Positions 25,033 through 34,572 are shown, counted from the stretch's first letter. The stretch: 64,000 nt of DNA from Achromobacter mucicolens (GCF_902859725.1 NZ_CADIJP010000006.1:241444-305443), one strand, 5' to 3'. Notes: generated from the letters alone by a model not told the origin. Program-made: numbers and translations.

Positions 25033-25803
25033 ATGGCCGCCCTGATCGAATTCCAGCGTGTCTCGCAGTTCTTCGCCACGCGCGGGGACGCACCGGCCCA
25101 GGCGCTGCACGACGTGTCGCTGGATCTGGCAGACGGAGAATTTGCGTGCCTGATCGGCCCTTCGGGTTGCGGCAAGACGACCCTGCTGCACCTGCTTGCG
25201 GGATTCCTGCAGCCCACCGACGGCACCGTCAGGTTCCAAGGCGACCGGGTCGAACGCCCCGGTCCAGAACGCGGCGTGGTCTTCCAGGAATACGCCCTCT
25301 TTCCCTGGATGACGGCCCGGCAGAACGTGGAGTTCGGTCTGCGGGCGCAATCGGTGGCCGCGCGCCAGCGCCGCCACCGCGCGCTGGCGGCGCTGGCGCG
25401 CGTGGGTCTGGCCGCCTCGGCGGACCGCTATCCGCATGAATTGTCCGGCGGCATGCGTCAGCGCATCGCCGTGGCGCGATCCTTGGTCGTCGAACCCAAG
25501 GTGCTGCTGATGGACGAACCCTTTGCGGCGGTCGACGCCTTGACCCGCGCCGCGCTGCAGAAAGACTTGCTGCGGCTGTGGCAGGAGACGGGCGTGTCGG
25601 TGGTGTTCGTCACCCACAACATCGACGAAGCGATCTTCCTGGCGCAGCGCGTCATCGTCATGGCGCCGCATCCGGGCACGATCAGCGACGACATCCGCAT
25701 CGGCCTGGACTACCCGCGGCAGCGCGGTTCCATCGAGTTCGCGCAGCATTACAACCGGATCGAGGCCGCGCTGGCGGCCGGCACTTACAGGCAGGCAGCA
25801 TGA
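25033..25803 (+). CDS. NitT/TauT-type ABC transporter ATPase
   Basis: The protein has 256 residues. Walker A GPSGCGKTT is at 42-50, Q-loop FQEYALFPW, signature LSGGMRQRIAVARSL, Walker B VLLMDEPFAAVDA, H-loop FVTHNIDEA. It begins four bases after the binding-protein stop, and its own stop overlaps the permease start, so the three form one transporter. Confidence 0.92.
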   Translation: MAALIEFQRVSQFFATRGDAPAQALHDVSLDLADGEFACLIGPSGCGKTTLLHLLAGFLQPTDGTVRFQGDRVERPGPERGVVFQEYALFPWMTARQNVEFGLRAQSVAARQRRHRALAALARVGLAASADRYPHELSGGMRQRIAVARSLVVEPKVLLMDEPFAAVDALTRAALQKDLLRLWQETGVSVVFVTHNIDEAIFLAQRVIVMAPHPGTISDDIRIGLDYPRQRGSIEFAQHYNRIEAALAAGTYRQAA

Positions 25804-26714
25804 ACGCATTGACCTTGCGCCGCGAGTCCGCGGCCGAAACGACCACCGACATTCCTGTGCCGGCCGGTCACGACGCCAGCGGCGGCGCGCCGGCGGCACG
25901 CCACAGCCTGGCCGAACGCTTCCAGCAATCGCATGTCCGCGCGGAACGCATCCGGCGACGCCGGCGGCTGTTGCTTAACCTTGCCGGAATCGTGCTGTTC
26001 CTCCTGGGTTGGGAAGCCATTCCGCACGTGTTCACCTGGATGAACCCGGCGCTCTTTCCGCCCCCCTCGCGGGTCCTGCAAGCGGCGCTGCCCATGATCG
26101 AGTCGGGCGAACTCGCAGGGCACATCGCGGCCAGCCTCTCGCGCGCCACGGCGGGATTCGGCATCGCATTGATCCTGGGCATCGCCGCCGGCATCCTGAC
26201 GGCGCGCATCACATTCCTTCATCACCTGAGCGAACCCGTGCTGCACGGCTTCCGATCAGTGCCGTCGCTGGCCGTCGTTCCCCTGGCGGTGCTGTGGTTC
26301 GGCATCGGCGAGCTGCCCAAGATCGCGCTGATCGCGTGGGGCGCCTTCTTTCCCATCTGGATCACCACCTTCATCGGCGTGCGCGACACCCACATCGTGT
26401 ACCTGCGTTCGGCGGCGGCGCTGGGCGCCGGGCGGCTGCGGACCCTCTTCCAGGTTGTGTTGCCCGCCGCCTTGCCCTTTATCCTGGCGGGCGTGCGGCA
26501 GGCCATCGCCGTATCGCTGATCGTGCTGGTCGCGGCCGAACTGTCCGGATCGACGCGCGGCATCGCCTACATGATGTCGCTGGGCCATCAGCTCTTTCAG
26601 GTGGAGATCATGTTCATCGGCCTGGTGCTGCTGGGCACGTTCGGTTTCCTGGCGGACCGCTTGTTCGTCTGGGCGGCCAAGCGGCTTTTTCCCTGGTACC
26701 AGAGCGCGTCGTGA
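25800..26714 (+). CDS. NitT/TauT-type ABC transporter permease
   Basis: The protein has 304 residues, longer than usual because of about 60 hydrophilic residues (Arg-rich RAERIRRRRR at the end) before the first membrane segment. The coupling loop is RSAAALGAGRLRTLFQVVLP. The start overlaps the ATPase stop (ATGA), so the extension is probably real. The amidohydrolase start follows one base after its stop. Confidence 0.9.
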   Translation: MNALTLRRESAAETTTDIPVPAGHDASGGAPAARHSLAERFQQSHVRAERIRRRRRLLLNLAGIVLFLLGWEAIPHVFTWMNPALFPPPSRVLQAALPMIESGELAGHIAASLSRATAGFGIALILGIAAGILTARITFLHHLSEPVLHGFRSVPSLAVVPLAVLWFGIGELPKIALIAWGAFFPIWITTFIGVRDTHIVYLRSAAALGAGRLRTLFQVVLPAALPFILAGVRQAIAVSLIVLVAAELSGSTRGIAYMMSLGHQLFQVEIMFIGLVLLGTFGFLADRLFVWAAKRLFPWYQSAS

Positions 26715-26715
26715 C

Positions 26716-28413
26716 ATGAGGCCTGCAGAAAAGCGGCATGCGTTGCGCACGCTGGTCCTGCGCAACGCGCGCATCCACACCTTTCACCCCGCCCGGCCGC
26801 AGGCCCATGCGATTGCGCTGGCCGGCGGCCGGGTCGCGGCTTACGACGACGAGGCCACGGCGCTCGCGGGTGCCGACGCCCGCGTGATCGACCTGCAGGG
26901 CGCAACGGTGATCCCGGGCATCAACGACAGCCACGCGCACATGGAGCGCGAAGGGCTAAAAGCGCTGCGTCCGTCGCTGGCGGCAGCGCGCAGTGTCGAG
27001 GACGTGTTGCGCGTGGTCCGCGAGCAGGCGAAATCGACGCCGCCCGGCGAGTACATCGTGACCATGCCCGTGGGCACGCCTCCCTACTACTTCGGCGGCG
27101 CCGCCCAGCTCGCGGAAGGCCGGCTGCCCAACCGCCAAGAGCTGGATGCAGCCGCGCCCGGCCATCCTGTCTACATTCCAGCCCCCTTTGGAAATTGGGG
27201 CAGGCCGCCCGGCAGCGGCGCGCTCAACAGCCTGGCTTTGGCGCGCAATGGCCTTACATCCGCATCGCAGCCGCGCTGCAGCGGTATCGAGCTGGGCCGC
27301 GACGCCTCGGGCGACCTGGATGGCCGCATCGTGGAGCGCAACGCGCGTCCCGCCGTCGAATTCGACCTGCTGCCGGACGTCCCCCGCTTTGGCTTTGCCG
27401 ACCGCCTGAAGGGGCTGCGCATTTCCCAGCAGCTCTATCACGCCAAGGGAACCACCAGCATCTATGAAGGCCACGGCTGCGCCCCCGAGACCATCTCGGT
27501 CTACCGCAAGCTGTGGGAAGACGGCGGCCTGACCATGAGGTCGACATTGGTCGTCAGTCCCGCGTGGAGCGATCTGGCCGAAGCGGCGCGCGCCATGCGC
27601 GACTGGCTGGCTACCGCGCGCGGGCGCGGGTTGGGCGATCCGTGGTTCCGGGTCAGCGGCATCCATATCGCCTACGGCGGCGACCCCGTGGTGGCCTGCT
27701 GCGCGCGCGCCAACCTGCCGGATACCGGCTGGTCCGGATTCGTGGAACAGGCGGTCACGCCGCCGGACTTCCGGGCGCTGTGCCTGCTGGCGGCCGAACA
27801 CGACCTGCGTGTCAACGTCATCGTCTCCGACAAGCTGCATGAGGTCGTGCCGGTGCTGCGCGAGATCGACGCCCGGTTCCCGCTGGCCGGCCGCCGCTGG
27901 GTCGTGCAGCACATTGCCAGATCGCGCCTCGACGACCTGAAAGCGCTCAAGGCGCTGGACGTCCTGGTCACGACCATTCCCACCTATTTCCTCTGGAAAG
28001 GCGGCGCCGCCTACCTGGACGAGCCCGACGGCGGAGAGGGCGTGGTGCCGCACGCCGCGATGCTGGCGCTGGGGCTCGATGTCTCGCTGGCGACCGACAA
28101 TATTCCCTATGACCCGTTCCACACGCTCTGGGTCGCGGGCGTTCGGCAGGAGCGGCTGACGGGCCGCGTCATTGGCGCCGGCCAGACGCTGTCTGCTCGC
28201 GACGCGCTGCACGCGTTCACCGTGGCCGGCGCGCGCCTGAGTTTCGATGAAGACTGGAAAGGTCCGCTGGCGCCGGGATTTGCCGCCGACCTGGCCGTGC
28301 TGGACCGGGACCCGATGACATTGCCGCCAGCCGCCTGGCGCGACGTGCAATGCACGATGACCCTTGTGGGCGGGCGCATCGTGCACGGCGAGCCCGATGG
28401 GCTAGCGCCGTGA
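26716..28413 (+). CDS. Amidohydrolase family protein (YtcJ-like, Amidohydro_3)
   Basis: The protein has 565 residues with the order typical of YtcJ-like metal-dependent hydrolases. These are an N-terminal beta-sandwich strand (LVLRNARIHTFHPARPQAHA), VIPGINDSHAHM with the metal-binding His-X-His, and a C-terminal return to the sandwich (GFAADLAVLDRDPMTLP). No signal peptide is seen, so it is cytosolic. It begins one base after the permease stop and its stop overlaps the next start (GTGA). It probably hydrolyses a C-N bond of the compound brought in by the adjacent transporter. The substrate is unknown. Confidence 0.87.
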   Translation: MRPAEKRHALRTLVLRNARIHTFHPARPQAHAIALAGGRVAAYDDEATALAGADARVIDLQGATVIPGINDSHAHMEREGLKALRPSLAAARSVEDVLRVVREQAKSTPPGEYIVTMPVGTPPYYFGGAAQLAEGRLPNRQELDAAAPGHPVYIPAPFGNWGRPPGSGALNSLALARNGLTSASQPRCSGIELGRDASGDLDGRIVERNARPAVEFDLLPDVPRFGFADRLKGLRISQQLYHAKGTTSIYEGHGCAPETISVYRKLWEDGGLTMRSTLVVSPAWSDLAEAARAMRDWLATARGRGLGDPWFRVSGIHIAYGGDPVVACCARANLPDTGWSGFVEQAVTPPDFRALCLLAAEHDLRVNVIVSDKLHEVVPVLREIDARFPLAGRRWVVQHIARSRLDDLKALKALDVLVTTIPTYFLWKGGAAYLDEPDGGEGVVPHAAMLALGLDVSLATDNIPYDPFHTLWVAGVRQERLTGRVIGAGQTLSARDALHAFTVAGARLSFDEDWKGPLAPGFAADLAVLDRDPMTLPPAAWRDVQCTMTLVGGRIVHGEPDGLAP

Positions 28414-29795
28414 CCCCCGCTTCGGTGGCCATCGTGGGCGGGGGGGCCGCAGGCACTTTGCTGGCCCTGCACCTTTCCCGGTTGCATGGGATTCGCGTGA
28501 CGCTCTTCGACGCTGCGGGCGCATTCGGCCGCGGCGCGGCCTACAGCGCCACGTCGCCGTGGCACCGCCTGAACGTGCCGGCACTGAAGATGGGCGGCTG
28601 GCACGCGGACGATCCCGATGGCTTTCCGCAATGGCTGGCGGATCGCGACGGCGGCACGGCGTCATCGCACGGCCGCCGGTATGTCGAGCGCGCCGTCTAC
28701 GGCGAATGGCTGTCCGCGCAATTGTTCGACGCCGTTCGCGCAGGCCACGTCCAGCTTGTGGCGGCCCGCGTACGGGCGCTGCAGCGCCCATCCCAAGCTG
28801 TTCCCGGCTGGGAACTGACGCTGGACGACGGGCGGCGGCATTGGGCCCGGGCCGTGGCGCTATGCCAGGGCAACGCGTTGCCGCGTGCCCTGCCGGGATT
28901 GGCAGCCCATCCCCGTTGCATCGGCAATCCGTGGCTGGCACGGGCGCTTACGCCCATCGGCAGGCAGGATGACGTCCTGATCGCGGGATCGGGCGCCAGC
29001 GGCGTGGACGCCGTGCTGGAACTGCTGCACACGGGACACCAGGGCCGCATCCATCTGGTGTCCCGCCGAGCCTTGCTGCCGCAGGCCGATGCTCTGCCCG
29101 GCCCACTTGCCGCGCCCTCACCGGTCACGATCGATCCGTCCCGCGATCCGCCCGCCTTGCGCGACCTGCTTCGCACGGTGCGCGGCGCCATCGGCGCCGA
29201 TCTCCGCAGGTCCCGGCCGTGGCAACACACCATGGATGCCGTGCTGCGCCAGGCTGACGCGCTATGGGATGGCCTGACGCTGACCGACCGCGAGCGCTTT
29301 CTGCGCCATGTGCGTCCGTATTGGATGGCGTTCAGGCATCGCGCCGATCCCGCTGCGCTCGCCCGCCTGCAAGCTGCCGAACGCAGCGGCCAGCTACGCC
29401 GGCTGGCGGCGCGCATCGGTTCGGCCGCCGCGCGCGGCGACGGACTGAGCGTCACGCTGCAACGCGCGGGCCGGCCGCCGGCAGGCATTGCGGTGGATTG
29501 GGTGATCAACGCGACAGGCCCCGACGAACGCATCGCGTTGCGCGGCGATCCGCTGATCGCGGGCCTGCTTCGCGACGGCCATGCGCGGGTCAACGATCTG
29601 GGTCTGGGATTGCACGTCACGGCACATGGTGAAGTCCTGGCCGCCGACGGACGGCCGGCAACCGCCCTGTATGCGCTGGGGCTGCCCACGCGTGGCGTGT
29701 TCTGGGAAGTAACGTCGGTGCCCGCCTTGCGCGCGCGGGCGGCGCCCCTGGCAGTGCGTCTGGCGGAACACCTCCAGCGGGGCGGACCGCGCTGA
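28410..29795 (+). CDS. FAD/NAD(P)-binding protein (NAD_binding_9 family)
   Basis: The protein has 461 residues. VAIVGGGAAGTLLALHLSRL at the N-terminus is the dinucleotide-binding motif; YSATSPWHRLNVPALKMGGW and a second site VLIAGSGASGVDAVLELLHT follow. The pattern matches the FAD-NAD(P)-binding family related to hydroxyacylglutathione and lysine N-hydroxylase-like flavoproteins. The start is GTG 28410, overlapping the amidohydrolase stop. It is last in the plus-strand operon and may provide electrons or oxygenation for the pathway; the reaction is not known. Confidence 0.82.
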   Translation: MTPASVAIVGGGAAGTLLALHLSRLHGIRVTLFDAAGAFGRGAAYSATSPWHRLNVPALKMGGWHADDPDGFPQWLADRDGGTASSHGRRYVERAVYGEWLSAQLFDAVRAGHVQLVAARVRALQRPSQAVPGWELTLDDGRRHWARAVALCQGNALPRALPGLAAHPRCIGNPWLARALTPIGRQDDVLIAGSGASGVDAVLELLHTGHQGRIHLVSRRALLPQADALPGPLAAPSPVTIDPSRDPPALRDLLRTVRGAIGADLRRSRPWQHTMDAVLRQADALWDGLTLTDRERFLRHVRPYWMAFRHRADPAALARLQAAERSGQLRRLAARIGSAAARGDGLSVTLQRAGRPPAGIAVDWVINATGPDERIALRGDPLIAGLLRDGHARVNDLGLGLHVTAHGEVLAADGRPATALYALGLPTRGVFWEVTSVPALRARAAPLAVRLAEHLQRGGPR

Positions 29796-29855
29796 AGCGG
29801 CAAACATGACCCGCCCCCCGCGCCCGATCGGCGCCATCAACCCCGGCCGATGCGG

Positions 29856-30191
29856 CTAGCGCCCCGGGCCGCCCCCCAGCAGTTTGAACGACTGGTCTGC
29901 CGCGCGCAGATCGCTCGATTCCCGGGTCCAGCCGATCTGGCGCCGATAGCTGCCCAGCAGGCCCGCCCGCACCAGTTCATCTTCTGCGACGGGCGCCGGC
30001 GCATCGGCTTGGGGCGACACATACATGGCGTCCTCGGGACACCACGCCTCGCACATGAAACAGGTCTGGCAAGCGTCCTGGCGCGCGATGACCGGCGCCG
30101 CCCCTTCCACAATGTCGAACACATTGACCGGGCACACCCGCACGCAGATATTGCAGCCGGTGCAACGGTTGTCGCTGATGAGTTCGATCAT
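29856..30191 (-). CDS. Two-cluster 4Fe-4S ferredoxin, AprB-like
   Basis: The protein has 111 residues with two cluster motifs: Cys10, 13, 16, 20-Pro (CTGCNICVRVCP) and Cys41, 44, 47, 51-Pro (CQTCFMCEAWCP). The Trp before the last Cys and the short C-terminal tail recall the beta subunit of adenylylsulfate reductase. ATG 30189-30191 overlaps the flavoprotein stop by four bases. It should pass electrons to or from that flavoprotein. No sat/dsr or other sulfate-reduction genes are near, so a dissimilatory role is not implied. Confidence 0.87.
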   Translation of the reverse strand: MIELISDNRCTGCNICVRVCPVNVFDIVEGAAPVIARQDACQTCFMCEAWCPEDAMYVSPQADAPAPVAEDELVRAGLLGSYRRQIGWTRESSDLRAADQSFKLLGGGPGR

Positions 30192-31816
30192 GCGGCCAAC
30201 CTCGTTTGCGTTGCGGATTGCGCCTTGATCCCGTCCAGGGCGCGCGGCTGCACCCAGACCTCGTCCAGGCCACCGGCGCTCAGGTGATGGTGTTGCGCGG
30301 CGTCCTGCGCCAGGAAGTCGTAGCGCTTGTGCATGCCGCGCGTCTCGCGGCGGGCCAGCGCGCTGCGGTACATCCAGCGTGACGTGGCCAGCATGGCCGC
30401 CGCTTCCCGGGTGGCCAGCAGGTCCACGGCGGCCGCGGGCGCCGCCAATCGCAACGCGTGCCATTGCGCATCCAGCCTCGCGACCGACGGCGCAAGCACG
30501 TCCGCCGTCCTGAAGTAGTTCCGCTCGAACGGCATTACCTCGTCCTGCACCGCCCTGACCAGGGCGGCAGCGTCCACCGCGCGCGCGCCCGGGCCGCGCA
30601 GGCCCGCAACGCCCGCCGCGAAGGCGGCTCGTCCACGGCCGCGCCCGTGAATCGCGTGCGCGGCCGCGCCTGCGCCCGCCCACGATCCGGACGAGATGGC
30701 CCAGGCGGCGTTATGGCTGCCGCCCCCCGTGAACCCGCCGCAGATGAACTCACGCGTGGCGGCATCACCGGCCGCGTACAACCCCGGCACCGTTGTCGCG
30801 CAATCCGGCCCGGTGAGCCTCAGTCCCCCCGTGCCGCGCACGGTTCCTTCCAGGCGCAAGGTCACGGGAAAGCGCTGCGTGAAGGGATCGATGCCGCTGC
30901 GGTCGAACGGCAGGAAGAAGTTCGGTTGCGCGGCGCGCATCGCCTGCCGCGTGCCCTCGTCCGCCAAATCCAGGCGCGCGTAGACCTTCTGGCGCAAGAG
31001 CTCGCGCGCGATGACCGAGCGCCCCCCCTTGGAGGCCGCGCCCGGTATCGGCACGCCGTCGGCGTCAGTGAATGTCGCCCAGCTGTAGAACAGCGTCTTG
31101 GTCACGGAGCCGAATTCCGGGGAGATTCCGTACGCGTTGGAAAACTCCATGCCGGACAGCTCCGCGCCCAGTTCGGCCGCCATCAGCAGGCCATCTCCAG
31201 TCAGCACGTTGCAGCCCAGGGCCCGGCTCAAAAAGGCGCAGCCGCCCGTGGCGATCACCACCGCACCTGCGCGCACCGTCCACGCGCCGCCCCGCTGCCT
31301 GTCCACGCCCGCCGCGCCTGCCACCGCGCCCTGTTCATCGCGTAGCAGCTCAAGCACCGGATGATGGTCCAGAATCTTGCCGCCAGCCTGCTTGACCTGT
31401 TTGCGCATCAGGCGCATGTACTCCGGGCCTTGCAGGGAGTTGCGGCGCGAAACGCCACTAGCGTCCACCGGAAATGGATAGCCCCAATCGGCCAGGGTGT
31501 TGATGCCGTCCCAGGTGCGGTCGAGCACGCGCCGCATCCAGCCGTGGTCCGCCAGACGGCCCCCCATGTCGTAGCGGCTGGCCATCGCGGCGTCGCGCTT
31601 CTGTTGATCGGGATCGACATACCAGACGGCGGTGCCGGCCGCGGCGGTTGCGCCGGACGATCCGCAATACCCCTTGTCCGCCAGGATGACGCTGGCGCCG
31701 GCCTGCGCGGCGCATACCGCGGCCCAGGTTCCGGCAGGGCCACCGCCGATGACCAGCACATCCGCCTCGTAGCCCGAATTGGCGCTGCCTCGCGGCGCCG
31801 CGTGTTTGCCAGCCAT
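30188..31816 (-). CDS. FAD-dependent oxidoreductase, AprA/fumarate reductase-like flavoprotein
   Basis: The protein has 542 residues. The FAD motif VLVIGGGPAGTWAAVCAAQA starts near residue 20, ADKGYCGSSGATAAAGTA follows, and PGLYAAGDAATREFICGGFT near 410 is the second FAD contact. The overall plan is that of the fumarate reductase/succinate dehydrogenase/AprA flavoprotein family. ATG 31814-31816 has AGGGGG five bases upstream. The coupled two-cluster ferredoxin makes an AprAB-like pair. Its promoter region carries shared operator site 3. It probably performs a redox step on the substrate of the neighbouring transporters. Confidence 0.85.
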   Translation of the reverse strand: MAGKHAAPRGSANSGYEADVLVIGGGPAGTWAAVCAAQAGASVILADKGYCGSSGATAAAGTAVWYVDPDQQKRDAAMASRYDMGGRLADHGWMRRVLDRTWDGINTLADWGYPFPVDASGVSRRNSLQGPEYMRLMRKQVKQAGGKILDHHPVLELLRDEQGAVAGAAGVDRQRGGAWTVRAGAVVIATGGCAFLSRALGCNVLTGDGLLMAAELGAELSGMEFSNAYGISPEFGSVTKTLFYSWATFTDADGVPIPGAASKGGRSVIARELLRQKVYARLDLADEGTRQAMRAAQPNFFLPFDRSGIDPFTQRFPVTLRLEGTVRGTGGLRLTGPDCATTVPGLYAAGDAATREFICGGFTGGGSHNAAWAISSGSWAGAGAAAHAIHGRGRGRAAFAAGVAGLRGPGARAVDAAALVRAVQDEVMPFERNYFRTADVLAPSVARLDAQWHALRLAAPAAAVDLLATREAAAMLATSRWMYRSALARRETRGMHKRYDFLAQDAAQHHHLSAGGLDEVWVQPRALDGIKAQSATQTRLAA

Positions 31817-31882
31817 GGAACCCCCTGCTTCATGCTTGATTGCAATGGAAGGTTCGATGGTATGTCGCTGGCCAGACATCAC

Positions 31883-31908
31883 GAACGACGGATCGGCGAT
31901 TTGCAAAT
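31883..31908. promoter_or_regulatory. Shared operator candidate, site 3
   Basis: GAACGA (31883-31888), 13 bases, then TGCAAAT (31902-31908), 67 bp upstream of the AprA-like start. Both half-motifs and the spacing equal those of site 1, nearly 12 kb away. The right half is inside GATTTGCAAATC, a short palindrome. Confidence 0.6.
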
Positions 31909-31937
31909 CACCAGGACGGCGCGCATCGCCCGGCCCC

Positions 31938-33206
31938 TCAATGCCCGGCCGATCTCCCATACATATAGTCCCGCCGCCACGGATAAGACAGATCCCCTGG
32001 CCCATCCAGTTCGTCCGCGCGGCCCGACGCCGGATGCTGGACAAGAATCTGATGCAGTGCGATCCACCCATGTTCGAACGCCATGGCGCAACCGGCCAGA
32101 TACAGCCGGTACGCGCGCAGCGACCGCTCGCCCTGGTCCCCGCCCAGGATGCGGGCCGCTTCGGGCAACCGCGCCTCCAGTCCATCACTCCAGGCCCAGA
32201 GCGTGCGCGCATAGTGCGGCCGCAGGTTCTCCACGTCCAGGTCTTCCAGCCCGCCATTGGCCAGCGCCTGCATCACCACGCTGACGTGCGTCAGCTCGCC
32301 GCCCGGAAAGATGTACTTCTCGATGAACTCGCCCATGCCATTGCCCAGCTCGGCGTTGTACACGCCGGCCGCGGTGATGCCGTGATTCATGATCAGCCCG
32401 CCCGGCCGGAGCAGCCGCCGCAGCTTGGCGAAGTAGCTTTCCAGCTGCGCGCGCCCCACGTGCTCGAACATGCCGACCGATGCGATCTTGTCGTAGGGCT
32501 GCGATTCGTCCAGCTGGCGGTAATCCAGCAGCATCATGCGGACCCGCCCGGACAACCCCTTCTCTTCGATCAGCCGGCTGACGTGCGCATGCTGGTTGCG
32601 CGACAGCGTGATGCCGGTGGCGTCGACGCCATAGTTCTCGGCGGCCCACAGCAGCAACCCGCCCCATCCCGCGCCCACGTCCAGGAACCGCTCGCCGGCG
32701 GACAGACGCAGCTTGCGGCAAATGTGATCGAGCTTGGCCTCCTGCGCCTGCGCCAGCGTCATGCCCGGTTCGCGGTAGTAGGCGCACGAATAGACGCGGC
32801 GCGGATCCAGCCACAGCGCGTAGAAGTCGTCGGACAGGTCGTAGTGGAACTGAATCTGTTTGGCGTCGCGCTCGACCGAATGCCGCCACACCGACATCAC
32901 TTTGCGCACCAGATCGGTCAGCCATCCGCCCCGCGCGGCGTCCATGGGCGAACCGGGCAGGAGCTTTGCCGCGGCCGCCATGACGTCGCGCATGCGTCCT
33001 TCGATATCGATGCGGCCTTCGACGTAATCCTGGCCCAGCACGCCGACGGCCCCTTCGGCCAGATGGGCCAGCGCACTCTTGTCGTGCGTCACGAACCGCA
33101 CGCGGGGGGACGGCGCGCCGAGCACGGCGCCATCGGGCAGCACGAGCTGCACCGGGACAGGCAGGGCCTGAAGTTTGCGTTCCACGACAGATAGCAAAGG
33201 ATTCAC
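31938..33206 (-). CDS. cfa: Cyclopropane-fatty-acyl-phospholipid synthase
   Basis: The protein has 422 residues. KQIQFHYDLSDDFYALWLDP, YSCAYYREPGMTLAQAQEAK and the SAM-binding motif LDVGAGWGGLLLWAAENYGV are hallmarks of Cfa enzymes, which add a methylene from SAM across double bonds of membrane phospholipid acyl chains. The start is GTG 33204-33206, preceded by GGAGGAG on the minus strand; the upstream in-frame ATG has no such site. It is divergent from the Bcr/CflA pump across 157 bp. Confidence 0.92.
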   Translation of the reverse strand: MNPLLSVVERKLQALPVPVQLVLPDGAVLGAPSPRVRFVTHDKSALAHLAEGAVGVLGQDYVEGRIDIEGRMRDVMAAAAKLLPGSPMDAARGGWLTDLVRKVMSVWRHSVERDAKQIQFHYDLSDDFYALWLDPRRVYSCAYYREPGMTLAQAQEAKLDHICRKLRLSAGERFLDVGAGWGGLLLWAAENYGVDATGITLSRNQHAHVSRLIEEKGLSGRVRMMLLDYRQLDESQPYDKIASVGMFEHVGRAQLESYFAKLRRLLRPGGLIMNHGITAAGVYNAELGNGMGEFIEKYIFPGGELTHVSVVMQALANGGLEDLDVENLRPHYARTLWAWSDGLEARLPEAARILGGDQGERSLRAYRLYLAGCAMAFEHGWIALHQILVQHPASGRADELDGPGDLSYPWRRDYMYGRSAGH

Positions 33207-33363
33207 GGCTTCTCCTCCGGATGCGTAACGGCGCCAGGGACGCTCTCGGAAAACACCCGCAATTTTCCTGTAAGCCAGCCCATGATAAAGTCCCCGGCTT
33301 GGCGCGGCCAGTACAGACCCTGCACCGCCACGCGCCCTGTCCCTGCGTTTCATCGCGATCTAC

Positions 33364-34563
33364 ATGCCCCCATCACAGACATCCCGCAGCAGCCTGCCCG
33401 GTTGGCTCATCCTCATGGGCGCGCTGACGGCCATCGGCCCGTTCGCCATCGATATGTACCTGCCCGCGTTCCCCACGATCGCGGCCAATCTCGGCGTCTC
33501 CCGCGGCGATGTCGAGCGCACGCTGGCGGCGTACCTGATCGGCCTGGCGATGGCGCAGGTGTTCTACGGCCCGATGGCCGACCGCTTCGGCCGCAAGCCG
33601 CCGCTGCTGGTAGGCCTGACCCTGTTCATGATCGCCTCGCTGGGGTGCGCGCTGTCGGGATCGGTCGAAGCCCTGACCGGCTGGCGCGTCGTGCAGGCAA
33701 TGGGCGGCGCGGCCGGCATCGTGATTCCGCGCGCGGTCATCCGCGACCACTACGAGACCCACGAAGCCGCGCGCGCCATGTCGCTGCTGATGCTCATCAT
33801 GGGCCTGGCGCCGATCCTCGCGCCGCTGATCGGGGGCCAGTTGCTGGCCATCACCTCGTGGCGCAGCCTTTTCTGGGTGATGCTCGCGGGCGGCGCGATG
33901 CTGATGACGGCCGTCATCCTCATCATGAAGGAATCGCTCACGCCCGAGCGCGTGGTGCCGCTGCGCTGGAGCACCATCCTGCAGAACTATCGCGGCCTGT
34001 TCGCGCACCGCGGCTTCATGTCGCACAGCCTGGCGGGCGGTTTTGGCCAGGCCGGCATGTTCGCCTACATCATCGGCTCGCCCCGCGTCTTCATCGAGCT
34101 CTACGGCGTGCCGCCGCAATACTACGGCCTGCTGTTCGGCACCAATGCGCTGTCGCTCATCATCTGCTCGCAGATCAGCGCGCGGCTGCTGCGCACCTAC
34201 ACCCCGCGCCAGTTACAGCGCCGGGCGCTGGTCACGCTGGCCTGCGCCAGCCTCGCCGCCGTCGCGCTGACGCTGGCCGGGCTGCTGACGCTGCCGCTGC
34301 TGATGCTGTGCCTGATCTGCTACATGGGCAGCCAGGGCTTCGTGAACCCCAACTCGGCGGCGCTTGCGCTGGCGGACCAGGGCAAGCGGCTGGGCGCGGC
34401 GTCCGCGCTATTGGGGACGCTTCAGTTGTCGTGCGGCGCCCTCGCGGGTTTCGCCGTCAGCGCCTGGCAATCGGACACCGCCCTGCCTCTTACGACTACC
34501 CTGGCGGCCTGCGCATGCCTGTCCTGGACGGCCGGGCGTGTGGCGCGTTCGCACACCGCGTAA
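33364..34563 (+). CDS. Bcr/CflA-family multidrug MFS efflux transporter
   Basis: The protein has 399 residues with 12 predicted membrane segments. AIGPFAIDMYLPAFPTIAAN is the family's first-helix signature and YGPMADRFGRKPPLLVGLTL is the MFS loop 2-3 motif. It exports drugs by proton antiport, with members acting on bicyclomycin, sulfonamides or chloramphenicol. ATG 33364 is used; the ribosome site is weak. The substrate is not readable from sequence. Confidence 0.9.
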   Translation: MPPSQTSRSSLPGWLILMGALTAIGPFAIDMYLPAFPTIAANLGVSRGDVERTLAAYLIGLAMAQVFYGPMADRFGRKPPLLVGLTLFMIASLGCALSGSVEALTGWRVVQAMGGAAGIVIPRAVIRDHYETHEAARAMSLLMLIMGLAPILAPLIGGQLLAITSWRSLFWVMLAGGAMLMTAVILIMKESLTPERVVPLRWSTILQNYRGLFAHRGFMSHSLAGGFGQAGMFAYIIGSPRVFIELYGVPPQYYGLLFGTNALSLIICSQISARLLRTYTPRQLQRRALVTLACASLAAVALTLAGLLTLPLLMLCLICYMGSQGFVNPNSAALALADQGKRLGAASALLGTLQLSCGALAGFAVSAWQSDTALPLTTTLAACACLSWTAGRVARSHTA

Positions 34564-34572
34564 CCCTGCAGC

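Noticed and set aside
29856-31816. Dissimilatory adenylylsulfate reductase operon
   Set aside because: The pair resembles AprAB but no sat, dsr or qmo genes are present; only the fold similarity is claimed.
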